From the NCBI RefSeq assembly GCF_964204645.1, contig NW_027437434.1, forward strand, positions 1 through 64,000: DNA of 64,000 nucleotides, written 5' to 3'. Both the position numbers and the translations under genes were made by a program. This document shows, in pieces, positions 21,968-33,459 of this stretch. Within the stretch, counting starts at the first letter, position 1, and each line of letters starts with the position of its first letter. Under the pieces are notes generated by a model that was not told the DNA's origin, ran no database searches, and worked only from the letters and a program-made list of their open reading frames with translations. Source of the DNA: Tubulanus polymorphus. Lineage: Eukaryota > Nemertea > Palaeonemertea > Tubulaniformes > Tubulanidae.

Positions 21968-23275
21968 CATGGGCTTGCATGCTTGCAAGTCCATATTGCT
22001 ATCACACGGATTGATAACTTGCTTGGGGAGTCTTTCGTTAGAAATTTTCTTGGGCTCTGATATTAACACACATTTAATGCAGTAATAAAATCTAGGTTCC
22101 TTTCGTATATTGGCTATAACAGTTGTTATTTTCATTGTTTTATGATTTTGTTTAATCGTTTTTGTTATTTTAGCAGCGCATACCAACCTTGGTTGAGCGT
22201 GCGTGATCAGTCTTGAAATTGGTATTCATGCACGGCTTAGTGCTGCCGACAATTCAATTCATTCTTTATTGACACAATAAAAATTTCACAATAAAATATT
22301 TACTTTCACGTTTTTAAGAAATTCTTTTAATTTTCTTTTACTTTCATTGGGTGCTTGCGTAAGCGGCTATTTGAAAAATCTCTCTATGAACATTTATATT
22401 TTTCAGTTTAAATATCTAAAACTTAAAAACCGCTTTTTTCTAAAATAAATTCTGAATTGAATTGAAGACTGGTTCCCTGTCTCCAAAGAGCCAGGGGGCG
22501 GTAGTCTCTGGTGGCAATAAACTTTATCAACTTTATCGATGATCATAGTGGATTGTCATTTGAAGGAAATGCAACTTATTCTTGCTTAATGTCTTTATTA
22601 TTTTAAAAAGAAAAATCACGGCTCCATCTATTTTCGTGTTCGCTTCTCTTCACCTGAAGTCACTCGAGTTAGTCACTTATTCTTTCAGTCGTAAATGTTT
22701 CTATGCAAAATCATTTCAACACAATCCGATAAGTAATCTAGCAATTATCAACATGATGATAGATTCCGTTAAGACACTACAATATTCAAATAACAACTAT
22801 CCAAAAGCTTGCACTAACTTGGTCCTCGTCTACAATAAAACCATTCTGATTCCCAGTCCCCGTGTGTAACATTTCATGTAGTGATGTAAGACAACACCGA
22901 TCTCTTAGCTCTTTAAAAAGTAATCGGTTCAAAGTTCGATTAATTCTACTACAGAAATACAAAACCACCAAGCCAGCTTTCAGTACAACCATGTCAGCAA
23001 GCCCAATTTTAGAATTTCTTTTTATCACGATGCCTACACCAATTCTTGATGCATTTTTTCATGTAGTGTGATCTTTGGGCCAGCTAAAATGGGCTTTTCT
23101 TTTCATGTAAGGATATATTAACAGAAAATGAACATTATCGCCACATAGCCTATCCCTCTTAACCATTTTAAAACTTGTTATATCGTTACAATGTAAATCA
23201 TTCTGTAAAACTTTGAATACTTAATCAATCTTCTTCTACTGCGTCATGAAGGTACTAGGCCCGTGGGCCTCTTGT
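21968..23275 (+). mobile_element. Family A Helitron-like element A2 with a heterologous 3' end
   Basis: The 5' hairpin ATGGGCTTGC..GCAAGTCCAT follows a T-run. The body matches A1 and A3 up to AGAATTTCTTT (about 23022). A further 253 bp follows and ends GTCATGAAGGT (as CGTCATGAAGGT), hairpin GGCCCGTGGGCC, then TCTTGT (23270-23275) before T. The opposite palindrome arm reads across the site, so the whole 1308 bp behaves as one insertion. The 3' key matches the 5' hairpin of family H (35049), not that of family A. Confidence 0.75.
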
Positions 23276-23702
23276 TAGTTAGCGATATTTTACTTACTAT
23301 ACATCGTCACGCATAATCCTTTAAGTATGATATCCTGACAATGTGTTGAATTCGATAAAACCTCACCTCGAGCGCTAGATATCACTAGAAACGTCGGAAA
23401 TTTACCAAAAATCACAAATTTAGCGATGACGCTTGAAGCAGCTAATGGAAGTAAAGACTGGTGCCGGGTGACATCATTTCGTAAGACTCTTAAGGGGAAT
23501 TTATTGCAGGCTACACTGATAAATATGAAATAATAATATGAAATGAAATTGATTTTAGAAGGACTACACTCGTAGATTCATGATAAAAATATGAAAAGTA
23601 CCAGAACTCGAACCAATAATCGAAATCGGGCCATCAAGTGCTGCCACCATGTGATACCTGGCAACCAGTCTTTACATTGTCAGCTGTTGCAAAATTGTTT
23701 TT

Positions 23703-24595
23703 TGGCCAGCCGAAGGCTGAGCCTATTACTATACAAATGGAGTGAATTTAAATGACATGGTTTCCAGTGCAAAGGCTCTTTTACTGTGCAACTGAGCATA
23801 TATTCATACAAATCATTCATTAAAGCATTATTCATTCTCCAAACTCTACGTAGCTGAATTTTGAAAGAGGGCCTCGAGAGCTTTTTTGCGAATATCTGAT
23901 CGCAAAAATATTGGTTTTGAAAAGCCAATCAGAAAGCAAAGACTCGTCTATGATTGGCTTAGCCGCAGAAATCAGCAGGTGTTCAGGTGAACCCGCGGTA
24001 TCGTCTACTGTTTTACTTCCGAGTTTTATTTTAAGATCTAAAATTGTCATTTCAAGATCGATTTCTGTGAAATCTTTAGTTGATTTGGTTTTTGGGAGGG
24101 TTTTTTTTATAAGCACTACAGAAAATGATATTTTCTGTATCATTGACCATTGTGCAAAGTCTGGGAAAAATAGTTTTTTCTTAAATCGGATAGATGACCT
24201 TGATATGCTAATTAGCCATGTGCTCAAACTACAAATTCAATCAAATTTTATTCCGCAAAAAAATATCAAATCAAATTCAATTTTACTTTATTGAACAAAT
24301 AAAAACAAATCCAATTCTATTTTGTTTTATTCAGAAAAATTTCGGAAAATTCAATACTATTCCGCAATAAAATCAATATGATCAAGGGAAAAGATTTATC
24401 TGAGGTATTTTGTTCCTGCCAGATCCAGTCGCTGTCTGGGCTACTTTCGTATTCTACAATTGTATAGTGTAAATTATTAGGTATTGACTCTGAGCTGGCG
24501 GTGTATTTTGACAAATTTAACCCATAGAATGCATCATCATGTGCCATTTTATGAAAAGCTGACAGGCTGGCCATAGTGCCCCTTGGGGCTCTTGT
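23703..24595 (+). mobile_element. Family B Helitron-like element, copy B2
   Basis: The 5' end is GGCCAGCCGAAGGCTGAGCC then TATTACTATAC. The 3' end has AGGCTGGCC, hairpin GCCCCTTGGGGC and TCTTGT (24590-24595) before T. The right arm of the surrounding palindrome is continuous if this segment is removed. It contains an open stretch on each strand (24317-24574 minus, 23911-24294 plus). The plus frame is partly shared with B3 (...SLVDLVFGR and LNRIDDLDMLISHVL), but this may only reflect nucleotide similarity. Confidence 0.8.
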
Positions 24596-25072
24596 TGATA
24601 ATTTTAGGATATTTATAGTGATTTCTAGCCTTTGCAGTGAGGTTTTATCGTATCCAATTTAGCGGTAGGATATCATATTTAAAGGATTACGCGTGACATT
24701 GTTTACTAAGTAAAATTTCGCTCATTGAAAACTTGTAGTGAGAGATTTTCATTGCAAATGAAGTAGAACATGGCTGATTTAGGTTCCAATTTCCGGTTCT
24801 GACTAGCGCCATCAAACGAAAAATTCAAGAACTTGAATTTGTCGATATCCCGTATTGGTTGTCAATGTGTTTGTTTTTGGCTTCACACTTGCTTATTCAA
24901 AAAAGCTAGTCCAAGACTATTTAAACCTGAGATAACCGCGAAAAGACATATGCCTAAAGGTAGCCAGAGGTATCCGTTCAGATTTAAGTGGGGTTAACAC
25001 ATTCTGTATTAATGCACCCAACTGCTGACTTGCACATATTTGGAAATTTCACTCTGAAAGTTTATTTTTCAG

Positions 25073-25133
25073 ATCACTGCTTATTTGGGGAAAAGGGATT
25101 TTATTGACCATTTGACTCACATAGACCCTATAG
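25073..25133 (+). CDS. ARRB: Beta-arrestin, N-domain exon 3
   Basis: Acceptor TTTTTCAG, donor GTAAGT, 61 bp. Encodes ITAYLGKRDFIDHLTHIDPI plus one base of the next codon (Asp). This corresponds to [20 protein letters not shown] in vertebrate beta-arrestins, including the KRD segment that binds receptor phosphates and supplies the polar-core Asp. It joins in frame to 28995. Confidence 0.95.
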
Positions 25134-27543
25134 GTAAGTCTGTTTCAAGTACATTTAACAATAAACCAGCTGCACCATCTCTTATGTACGCATGTACTAC
25201 AAAATGCTGACTTCAACTCTTACCATTGTACAATGTGAAACACTGAATTGCGCACAGTTGATTTTTATGGACTTCAACAGGTCAATGGATGCAGAACACT
25301 TCTAGAAATTATCATGCATATTCACGATGGATCATGTAGTAGTGTGTGATATATGTAAAGTGCTTCTGGCGATTGTGTCAATTGATAGATTTTCATAAAA
25401 ACATTTTAGCTCACCGGGACACCTGTTAGGCTTTTTTGGTTTACCTTTTTTAGTGATAGTAGAGTTGGCATTGAGCCAATGATGTATAATCATTGTACAT
25501 TTTTTTATGTGACCATTTGTTCTATTATAATTGATGCGATTGAAGACATGTTAAACAACCGTTGATGATATGGTCAGCTTTGTTAGATTTTATTCAGTAG
25601 TAAAGTATCAAAAACCAATTCAATTCGATACTATTCATCCAAAATACACTCAATCACCCTCATTTTTATTTTGCATTATTAAGAAAAATCATTGAGACGT
25701 ATGAACAAGTAGATTGATCTACATTATTTGTTCCGGTCAACTGCCTGACTGTGTTACTAAACCAATGTTTATTTTGTCAAATATTACCAATAAAGGGCAT
25801 TTTCATGAAAAGCAAATACAACAGGTTGGTTGTATGGCATCTGAAGCTCTTGAAAAAATTTACCTATCCTTCATGACCTTAACCCTTATTTTTGCCTGAC
25901 CTGGGTTTCTAATGACTGGCCCCGCATTTAGCTGTGGGTGGTATTTTTGTTGCCTTAGCTCATCCGTTGGTGGGCAGTCTGTTTTAGAGATTTTTGCACT
26001 GCTCTTCAATCTACAATTTGTTGACTGATTCATTTATAACATTGTATTTGAATTCTGAGTGGTGGAGGATGAAACCAATTGTTTTTGACTTATGATTAGG
26101 GTGGTCATGTGAAATAGGCATTTTATACCTTGTTCCCACTTCAGTTTAGGACTGATATTTTTTAATTAAAAACACAGTACACAGTTTTTACAGTCATTGA
26201 GTAAGCGAAAGTTCAGATAAATTTGCTACAATAGATAGTTCTGGCTACTTTGTATTGTTTTACAGAAGGCCTATATTTGGTTGACTAGTATTGTTTTACA
26301 TTATATTTAGTTGCATGGTGATAAAAGTTGATCACAATAATTTGAATAAGATTTTCTAATGAAAGAAAGCCAAATTTTACATTCGAATATGACTACCTGT
26401 AATGGGGTTACTTGAATTATCAAAATCATAATTTTCCCCTTTCATGACCCACGAATCTCGATGTAGATTTAATAGGAACAGAAAATTCCTTTTTATTCAA
26501 GTAGATTTCACAAGGACAATGAATAGTCACTTGTAAATGGTGCAGATAGGCTATGAAGTAAATATGGTTTTATAATGCCTACACACTTGTCACGGCTCCC
26601 TTTGTTGAGCATATTTTTTGGCTGAGGCCTATATTCTGCACCAAATGCATACGAACTTTGCCCTCGACAAAATGCGTACGCGAAATGCATGTGTTGGCGC
26701 CTTTACCAAGTGAATGACTACATTGCTTGGTGTGAACAGCCATCTTGTAATCTTTGAGCCTGTTGCTCATTCTTAACCTTCATTGTAACTCGATTAAGCT
26801 ACATATCATACTCTGAAATTTTAGTTTAAGTTGAGTTACATGTACTCATCTGTACATCTTGAGTACCAGAAACTTAACAGTAGTCATAGTCATTGTAATT
26901 AAATCAAATTTTGAAGCAGCAGATCATCAGCTAATTCTATTTTAATCTGCCAATAATTTCATTCGTATTAAGCAAAAAACCAAATTCAACTCAATTTAAT
27001 AAAATATAATCCATCGTTGGAAAAAAAAATTGATTTTAAGTATTTGTCATTAAGCAAATTGACATAATTTTTATGAGGATAATAGATAAAGCTACAGCCT
27101 TGCAGTAGGCCCTATGAGACACTTGTTAAAATGATCCAATTTGTATGATTAAGAGACTAATTGAGAGAACAAATATTTTAACAAAGATTATGAAAACAGG
27201 ACCTTGAGAGCACAGGACCGTTGGTCCCCTAGAGTTGATTCATGTGGGTCATAGAATTTCAAGGTGAACTGTATAGAATGATGCCATTTTCACCATAGCT
27301 ACTTGACAAAGCAGATCATTTCACATGGAGATGAATTGCAAGTCTTCCTCGTGAAAAGATTAAAAATTCCAATTCAAATCTGTGGAAATTAGACGGTTGT
27401 TGAAAGTTTAAATTCTAAAATCGTATGTTTTCATGCTGAAAAAGCAGTAAGTAATACTTGTTTTACTTGATTTTGTACCTACTGCCTCTCTTTTTTAACC
27501 CTTTCGCTGCAAACATGGTTTAATTGTGGTGTACTTTGGTCCC
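25134..27543. other. Arrestin intron; partial N repeat, otherwise no feature
   Basis: 25437-25600 is a diverged 5' piece of family N (TTTGGTTTACC, GTTGGCATTGAGCCAAT, GATGCGATTGAAGACATG). The rest shows no coding frame, RNA or repeat end I can support. Confidence 0.5.
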
Positions 27544-27971
27544 AGGGGTGGATCTAGGGTTTAATTAAGGAGGGGCAGCAGGTAAAGTTAGGGCACATTT
27601 TGATGAATGCGGGCACTCTAAGAGTATACTTCGCTCGAGCTTCCAGAAAATTTTCTTAATTTGATGCAATTTAAGAGGTATCTGGGCTTTTCTGGTGGCA
27701 CCTGGGAGCCTTTGCGAATCCTGTATCCTAGACATGTATACGTATTGAATTGCCAAAGATAAGAGTCGAAAAGGAAGAGTGGTCCATCCCCCGGCCCCCC
27801 ATGAAAGTCACCGGAAAACATCAATTATATTATTTTTGAAACACCCAATTACGGATGGTTAGGTTCTGTAAAGTATTTTACCTAAATAAAAAAATTGAAA
27901 AAAAATTTTGAGGGCACCTTGAAATTTTGAGGGGGGAGCGCTCCCCCTGCTCCCCCTTGTATCCGCCCCTA
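27544..27971. mobile_element. 428-bp hAT-like MITE
   Basis: The left end AGGGGTGGATCTAGGG pairs with the complement of the right end, AGGGGCGGATACAAGGG. GGTCCC flanks both sides (27538-27543 and 27972-27977). Ends of the form CAGGGGCGGATCYAGG are common in hAT-derived MITEs. Open frames inside have no motif. Confidence 0.65.
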
Positions 27972-28472
27972 GGTCCCAAGGTAAAAAAAATTAAAGCAAT
28001 TTAAAGAAAACAATTTATATTGATTGGGCCTTACTTATTTGTGATGTTTCCTTGGTAAAAGTAGCTAAAAATATGATTTAAAAAATCCGACCACCACAAG
28101 AATTTGAGAGCATAGTACATTAATTGAGCCATGACCTGGTGCCACCAGCTGGCCAATCATCTGAACCATCTGGCGAAAGTTTTGCCATCTTATTGAAAAA
28201 TTAAGAACTAAGTTGTGTGGTGTGCATACAAGTATGAGTATGTACAACTCAATGTATTGAGTTGTAACGATGTTCGATGACTAAGGGGTGCTAGACAATA
28301 CTTATCGTCGAGCTGAGTTTGTCATACGTACATTAAATGTCAATTTTATGCGGAGCCCAGCTTGCCATGCGCGGCGAAAGGATTAATATTGCCGGTGCTA
28401 CCTTTAGAATTAGGTAATAGTAGGTGTCTTTCAAAAAGAAAAGAAAAATATATTTCATCACTACCACAGAGT

Positions 28473-28850
28473 TGAAGTAGATTTAGATGTTCCAACCATA
28501 AATTACCAATAGAGACTGGTAGATATGAAAACAAACCACGGAACGAACGAGTTTGTAATAAATGTAATCTGAATACTATTGGGGACGAATATCATTTTAT
28601 ACTGAAGTGCGAATTTTTATTTAGAATTAGAATTTTGTATATACCTAACAGATATAAAATTGGCGCAAATCATTATACATTCATCCACTTGCTCAATAAT
28701 GAAAACTCGTATTACAGTCTATCTAAATACATTACGAACGACTGTTACACGGTTGTTATAGCTAGGGCTATTAATTGTACACATTTGCCAGCTTCAATAT
28801 TCATATTGATACTATTTTGTTATGCTCGGAAAAATTGTATATCTTTTTAG
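28473..28850 (+). pseudogene. LINE ORF2 C-terminal fragment
   Basis: Reads FRCSNHKLPIETGRYEN, then KPRNERVCNKCNLNTIGDEY, then HFILKCEFLFRIRILYIP, then FIHLLNNENSYYSLSKYI, and a stop at about 28850. The NHKLPIExGRY..PR.ERxCxxC...GDEYHFxLxC series is the zinc-knuckle tail found at the C-terminus of many invertebrate non-LTR retrotransposon proteins. The upstream RT is missing or frameshifted. Confidence 0.8.
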
Positions 28851-28994
28851 AGCTATAAGATAAACTTGAAACTTGAACTTTAAAACTTTTCACTCGCTCT
28901 TTATTTCCGAAGTCCCTTAATCGGCTTCCTATATATTATGTAATTCTATACATTATGTAACTATGTCATGTTTTTCATAATTTTCCACCAATAG

Positions 28995-29236
28995 ATGGCG
29001 TAGTGTTAGTCGATCCGGAGTATTTGAAAGATCGTAAAGTCTTTGCACATATACTGGCCGCATTTCGGTACGGTCGCGAGGATCTTGACGTACTTGGATT
29101 AACGTTCCGTAAGGATCTGTTTCTTGCATCGGTGCAGGTTTATCCTCCAATCAAAGAACAACAAAAACCGCTGACCCGTCTGCAGGAACGACTTATTAAA
29201 AAATTAGGACCAAATGCGTACCCATTTTTCTTTGAT
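28995..29236 (+). CDS. ARRB: Beta-arrestin, N-domain exon with finger loop
   Basis: Acceptor CCAATAG, donor GTAAGT, 242 bp (2 + 80 codons). Reads (D)[16 protein letters not shown], then [20 protein letters not shown], then [20 protein letters not shown], then [30 protein letters not shown] is the finger loop that enters the receptor core. The [13 protein letters not shown] segment is nearly invariant in beta-arrestins. No stop, indel or missing residue is seen. Confidence 0.97.
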
Positions 29237-29786
29237 GTAAGTGTGATTTTAATTCAGTTGATCTTTTGCAATATATCTAATAGTTATGATGCTCTTGCAG
29301 TTGCCAGTAGCACTATGAGACATGTCATTATTCCTGGGCAATCGTAGTTGCCATTATGGCATTCTTAGTTTATGAAATTTCAAGTTCAGAAATATCATAT
29401 AGTTTCAGTGCTGTAATGGTTCCCCCTATGAGATATTGTTCCAGTGCTTAATCAGTATTTCTGTTGTTTCAGTTTCAGTTGCTAGAGATATCAGTCGAGT
29501 GCGAGTTACCACTTAAAAGTTCTAGTGCTTTATTACTTACAACTGAAATAACTCATTTTTCCAGTTGTTATTAGGCCTATGAGACATTTCATAGATGCAG
29601 TGCTATGCTAGCTCCCACTGAGATTTTTCAGAATTCCAGTGCTGAAACTATGAGATATCGTAGTGCAAGTGCTTTTCCAGAGGCCACTATGATGGTATCC
29701 TCCACTTAAGAGCTTTTCATCTCATTTCCCTATTGGTCGATATGATAATTATGAAAGAAATGAATACAATCTTAATATTCTTTCAG

Positions 29787-29846
29787 TTACCTCCAAATGC
29801 GCCAGCATCTGTGACATTACAGCCTGCACCTGGTGATACTGGCAAG
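29787..29846 (+). CDS. ARRB: Beta-arrestin, N-domain exon
   Basis: Acceptor TTCTTTCAG, donor GTATAG, 60 bp in phase 0. Encodes LPPNAPASVTLQPAPGDTGK, corresponding to [20 protein letters not shown] in vertebrates. The donor is weaker than its neighbours but retains GT. Confidence 0.95.
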
Positions 29847-30092
29847 GTATAGTAAGACCTTCATTGTTGAATAAAGATTCTAACCAAACCCTGCTCATAG
29901 GAGGCATAAACATTCCAAGTAACAGGTGCAAAACTCTGTCTGTCAATTGACTACAACTGGAAGTATCTTATCATTTATGGGCTCGAAGTTTTGTAATCTT
30001 TAAAACATGAAAAAGACTATGAACACTGCATTTTTTAAAATAAAAGGTAAGCTGATAGTACTCAGAAGGATTTTTTCATCCATTTTTTTCAG

Positions 30093-30160
30093 CCATGCGG
30101 AGTTGATTATGAGTTGAAAACCTTTGTCGGAGAAAGCATTGATGAAAAGCCACATAAAAG
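30093..30160 (+). CDS. ARRB: Beta-arrestin, N-domain exon
   Basis: Acceptor TTTTTTTCAG, donor GTAAAT, 68 bp. Encodes PCGVDYELKTFVGESIDEKP then HK and two bases of Arg. Colinear with the CGVDYEVKAF..HKR region in front of the polar-core arginine strand. Confidence 0.95.
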
Positions 30161-30209
30161 GTAAATCAGACTCAGATACGCCAGTCATAACATACAGAGG
30201 TTTGTACCT

Positions 30210-30366
30210 GGGGTCATTCATTTGTTACGTACGGATAAAATTTGAATTTTTCAACCCCCCCTCCCCCTCTGTACGCAAAATCTGCCTTTTTCATGTACAT
30301 TAAACATACGCAATTGCACTGACCCCTCCCACTCCTCTAATGCGTACATAATAAAGGAACGACCCC
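30210..30366. mobile_element. 157-bp TIR MITE, family Q copy 2
   Basis: Same length, ends and CCCCTCCC-rich interior as 16968-17124. Ends GGGGTCATTCATTTG and ..GGAACGACCCC. Lies 50 bp inside an arrestin intron. Confidence 0.8.
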
Positions 30367-31079
30367 CTACTTCTCAAAAGCAGCAAAGAACATTATTTTC
30401 TTCCCACTCCCACTCACTATGTGATACTCAACCATATGGAGATGACTAGGTGAATAAAAGAAGCTGACCTTATAGTAGTGTTTTGGATGGGCTTATGCTC
30501 GAATAGTTAATTGATTCTTAGGTTGCACGGAGGTGTTAGTTATGTTTTGTCTATATTCTCATTATTTCCAAGATGTTGAAGCCCCAACTGTTACTTCTTC
30601 CATAAAAACCTCACAACCTCACAGAACCTCTGTGTATCAGTAATCTTCTCAACGACAGGGTTCGATTTAAGCCCTGGCGAGGCCAGTGAATTTCCTATCA
30701 GGCCAGTAGATTCTTTATTGCTAGAAGTCCGTCAGGCCAGTGGATATTTCAGCTACAACTGTATGTGTAATTTCATCTTTGTGCAAACATGTGTTTATCC
30801 GTGTCTTGTTGTGTGTTTTCCATTGTGCATTCCCCCAGTCCGCTCTCAGTATACAGTCCGATTATAGCTTTGTGTTTGCTTCATTGAATGAACGAAGTTT
30901 ATTTAGACACAAAAGACCAGTACAGAGGTCAAGAGAATACAAATATATGCAAATATAAATCATTAATAATGTTCAGTAATGTGTCAAGGATTCATTCCAA
31001 GCCAAACAAGTCTGTACTCAGAGAGGGGATGAACACTGAAAACTAATGAATATGACAATAGATTATGATATAAACATAT
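30367..31079. other. Arrestin intron, no recognised gene
   Basis: Contains a CAGGGTTCGATTTAAGC segment with GGCCAGTGAAT/GGCCAGTGGAT repeats (30656-30745), similar in style to the hAT-like ends at 7852 and 42535 but without a paired end. Otherwise no coding sequence. Confidence 0.4.
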
Positions 31080-31620
31080 GATAGTTCTGATAAATCAGAT
31101 CCTTACAATATTGATGGTAATGATAATGATAAGAATACTTATAAAGTTAATGATGAAAATGATAATAAATGATAATAATAAGGAGAAAAAAAAATGATAA
31201 TAATAAAATTTAAAAAAAAATGATAATAGAAAAGAAGAAAAAAAATACACAGCACGCAAAATAAAAAAAAACTAAAAAAATGATAATCGTGCACATAATA
31301 ACACTAAAAAAAGAAAAAAAAATGATAATAATAGAATTTAAAAAAAAATGATAATAGAAAAGAAGAAAAAAAATACACAGCACGCAAAATAAAAAAAAAA
31401 TAAAAAAAACTGATAATCGTGCACATAATAACACTAATAGTAATGCTGATAATAACAATAATAAAATTAATGTTAAGGCTAATAATAACACTGGTGAATA
31501 ATAACACTGGTGATAACACTAATAGCAGATAAGGAGACTAATAATTACACTAATAAAGACACTGATGATAATTCTAATAACAAATAATACTACTAATGAT
31601 AACCACACTATAAATATCAT
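31080..31620 (+). repeat. GATAAT/AAT-rich low-complexity tract with a ~130-bp duplication
   Basis: Dominated by ATGATAATAATA and A-runs. Blocks around TACACAGCACGCAAAATAAA and GATAATCGTGCACATAATAA occur twice (about 31230-31305 and 31362-31437). The long open frame on the minus strand is a consequence of TTTTTATTAT composition. Confidence 0.8.
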
Positions 31621-32081
31621 TACTTGGAACTGCGTGTAGGGTCCAGGGCATCCCTAGCTGATCAGAATAGAAGGCAGAGTATGGTGATGAGCAACTGAAA
31701 GCGTTTGCCACTAATGGACAAAATTTGAGATGTTGTCAATTTGAGTTTTTAGATCCCAATTAAGTAGAGAAATGCACATTATGAAAACGGGAGTTCCCCT
31801 GGAACGGGTAGTTATCAAAGCAATCTTGGTATACATGTATATCGGATTGAACTCGATCTTTTTATCAATCTGTAGTTTTCCCTCAATCGCCTGTCTCTGT
31901 ATCTACAGCCACTTGAATTAGATAAAAGACAGCAGTATAAAAACTATGGGCCGGTAAAATGATCTGTGGACCAATAATGAATGAAATTTTTTCCTTAAAT
32001 ATAACCCTGCAGCGATTTGGAAAACATTAGTATACTTACTTATTTTGCCCCACTAACAATAGAAAAATAGTGTAAATTTTT
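31621..32081. other. Arrestin intron, no recognised feature
   Basis: No coding frame or repeat end seen. Confidence 0.35.
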
Positions 32082-32961
32082 AGGCCAGCCGTAGGCTGAG
32101 CCCATTACTATACAAATGGAGGGAATGTAAATGACATGGTTTCCAGAGCAAAGGCTCTTTTACTGTGCAACTGAGCATATATTCATACAAATCATTCATT
32201 AAAGCATTATCCATTCTCCAAACTCTATGTAGCTGAATTTTGAAAGAGGCCCTCGTTAAGATTTATATGAGCTTTTTAACGAATATCTGATCGCAAAGAT
32301 ATTGGTTTTGAAAAGCCAATCAGAAAGCAAAGACTCCTCTATGATTGACTTAGCCGTTGTGTTCAGGTGAACCCACGGTATCGTCTACCGTTTTACTTCC
32401 GGGTTATATTTTAAGATCTAAAATTGTATTTCAAGATCAATTTCTGTGAAAGCTTTGGTTGATTTGGTTTTTGGGAGGAAAATTTTTATTGGCGCTACGG
32501 AAAATATTATTGACCATTGTTCAAAGTCCGGGAAAAATAGCTCTTTCTTAAATCGGATAGATGAGCTTGATATGCTAATTAGCCATGTGCTCAAACTACA
32601 AATTCAATCAAATTTTGTTCCGCAATAAATATCAAATCCAATTCAATTTTACTTTATTGAACATATAAAAACATCAAATCCAATTCAATTTTGTTTTATT
32701 GAGCAAATTTCAAAAAATTTAATTCTATTCCGCATTAAAATCAATAAGACCAAGGGAAAAGATTTATCTGAGGTATTTGTTCCTGCCAGATCCAGTCGTA
32801 GTCTGTGCTACTTTTGTATTCTACGATTGTATTGTGTAAATTATTAGATATTGACTCTGAGCTGGGAGTGTATTTCGACAAATTTAACCCACAGATGCAT
32901 CATCATTTGCCATTTTATGAAAAGCTGACAGGCTGGCCATAGTGCCCCTTGGGGCTCTAGT
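32082..32961 (+). mobile_element. Family B Helitron-like element, copy B3
   Basis: The cleanest copy. T-run, then AGGCCAGCCGTAGGCTGAGC and CCATTACTATAC. The 3' end has CAGGCTGGCC, ATAGT, hairpin GCCCCTTGGGGC, TCTAGT (32956-32961), then T. The 5' GGCCAGCC and 3' GGCTGGCC are complementary. 880 bp, no Rep/helicase. Confidence 0.85.
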
Positions 32962-33085
32962 TACTGTATGGTGATGTTGATATCATCACTTCACTTCAGT
33001 TATCAATCAAACTTTTATCAAAACCGGCTTTATTTATTTGTGAAGGTTATGAACGATGCAACAGTATTTGACTATGTGATGTTTA

Positions 33086-33088
<3 letters not shown>

Positions 33089-33172
<84 letters not shown>
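33089..33172. repeat. (AT)n microsatellite
   Basis: Uninterrupted TA dinucleotides for about 84 bp. Confidence 0.97.
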
Positions 33173-33175
<3 letters not shown>

Positions 33176-33323
33176 TTTATTGATGAATGTATTTATGTAT
33201 GAATGATATGTGGCAAGTTTGATTGTATCTCATGATGTAATTTGTGAATAAAATACTTAATCATTTAAAAAACTGTTATTTATATATTTGATTTATTTAA
33301 TGCTATGATTTTGCCATTTTTAG

Positions 33324-33459
33324 GAACTCCGTCCGTTTGGCAATTAGAAAATTAACTTACGCCCCTGAGGAACCAGCACCACAGCCAAGTGCGGAAGCCA
33401 CAAAAGATTTTTTTGGCAGTTCGGGGCATTTACGTTTAGAAGCTAGTCTTGATAAAGAG
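33324..33459 (+). CDS. ARRB: Beta-arrestin, exon with polar-core arginine and interdomain hinge
   Basis: Acceptor TTTTTAG, donor GTATGT, 136 bp. The first base completes Arg, then [20 protein letters not shown], then [10 protein letters not shown], then [15 protein letters not shown]. In vertebrate beta-arrestin the second Arg of VRLxIRK is the phosphate-sensing polar-core arginine; it is kept here. The PAPQPSAE stretch is the hinge between N- and C-domains. Confidence 0.97.

Larger units (their letters stand above)
21396..24863. repeat. Large interrupted palindrome
   Basis: The left arm is split into 21396-21465, 21903-21967 and 23276-23475. It matches, inverted, the right arm 23645-23702 plus 24596-24863. 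Examples: GCAATACGGGATATCGACA against 24837-24857; ATTGGAACCTAAATC against 24775-24795; and TAATCCTTTAA..ATGATATCCT against 24660-24700. The centre is near 23,560. Insertions explain every gap: a LINE fragment and element A2 in the left arm, and element B2 in the right arm. Arms with inserts removed are about 0.35-0.4 kb. It is probably an old long-TIR or fold-back element. Confidence 0.75.

Noticed and set aside
23832-24294. 131- and 127-codon frames on opposite strands
   Set aside because: Both lie inside family B copy B2, and partial similarity to B3 is explained by DNA-level repeat identity.
27200-27240. Hairpin GGACCGTTGGTCC followed by CCTAG as another Helitron-like 3' end
   Set aside because: The base after CTAG is A, not T, and no matching 5' end was found.
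31210-31519. Long minus-strand open frames rich in Leu, Phe and Ile
   Set aside because: Produced by the GATAAT/poly-A tract; no codon or domain signal.
32968-33183. Open frame ending in repeated Tyr-Ile
   Set aside because: It is the (AT)n microsatellite read in frame.
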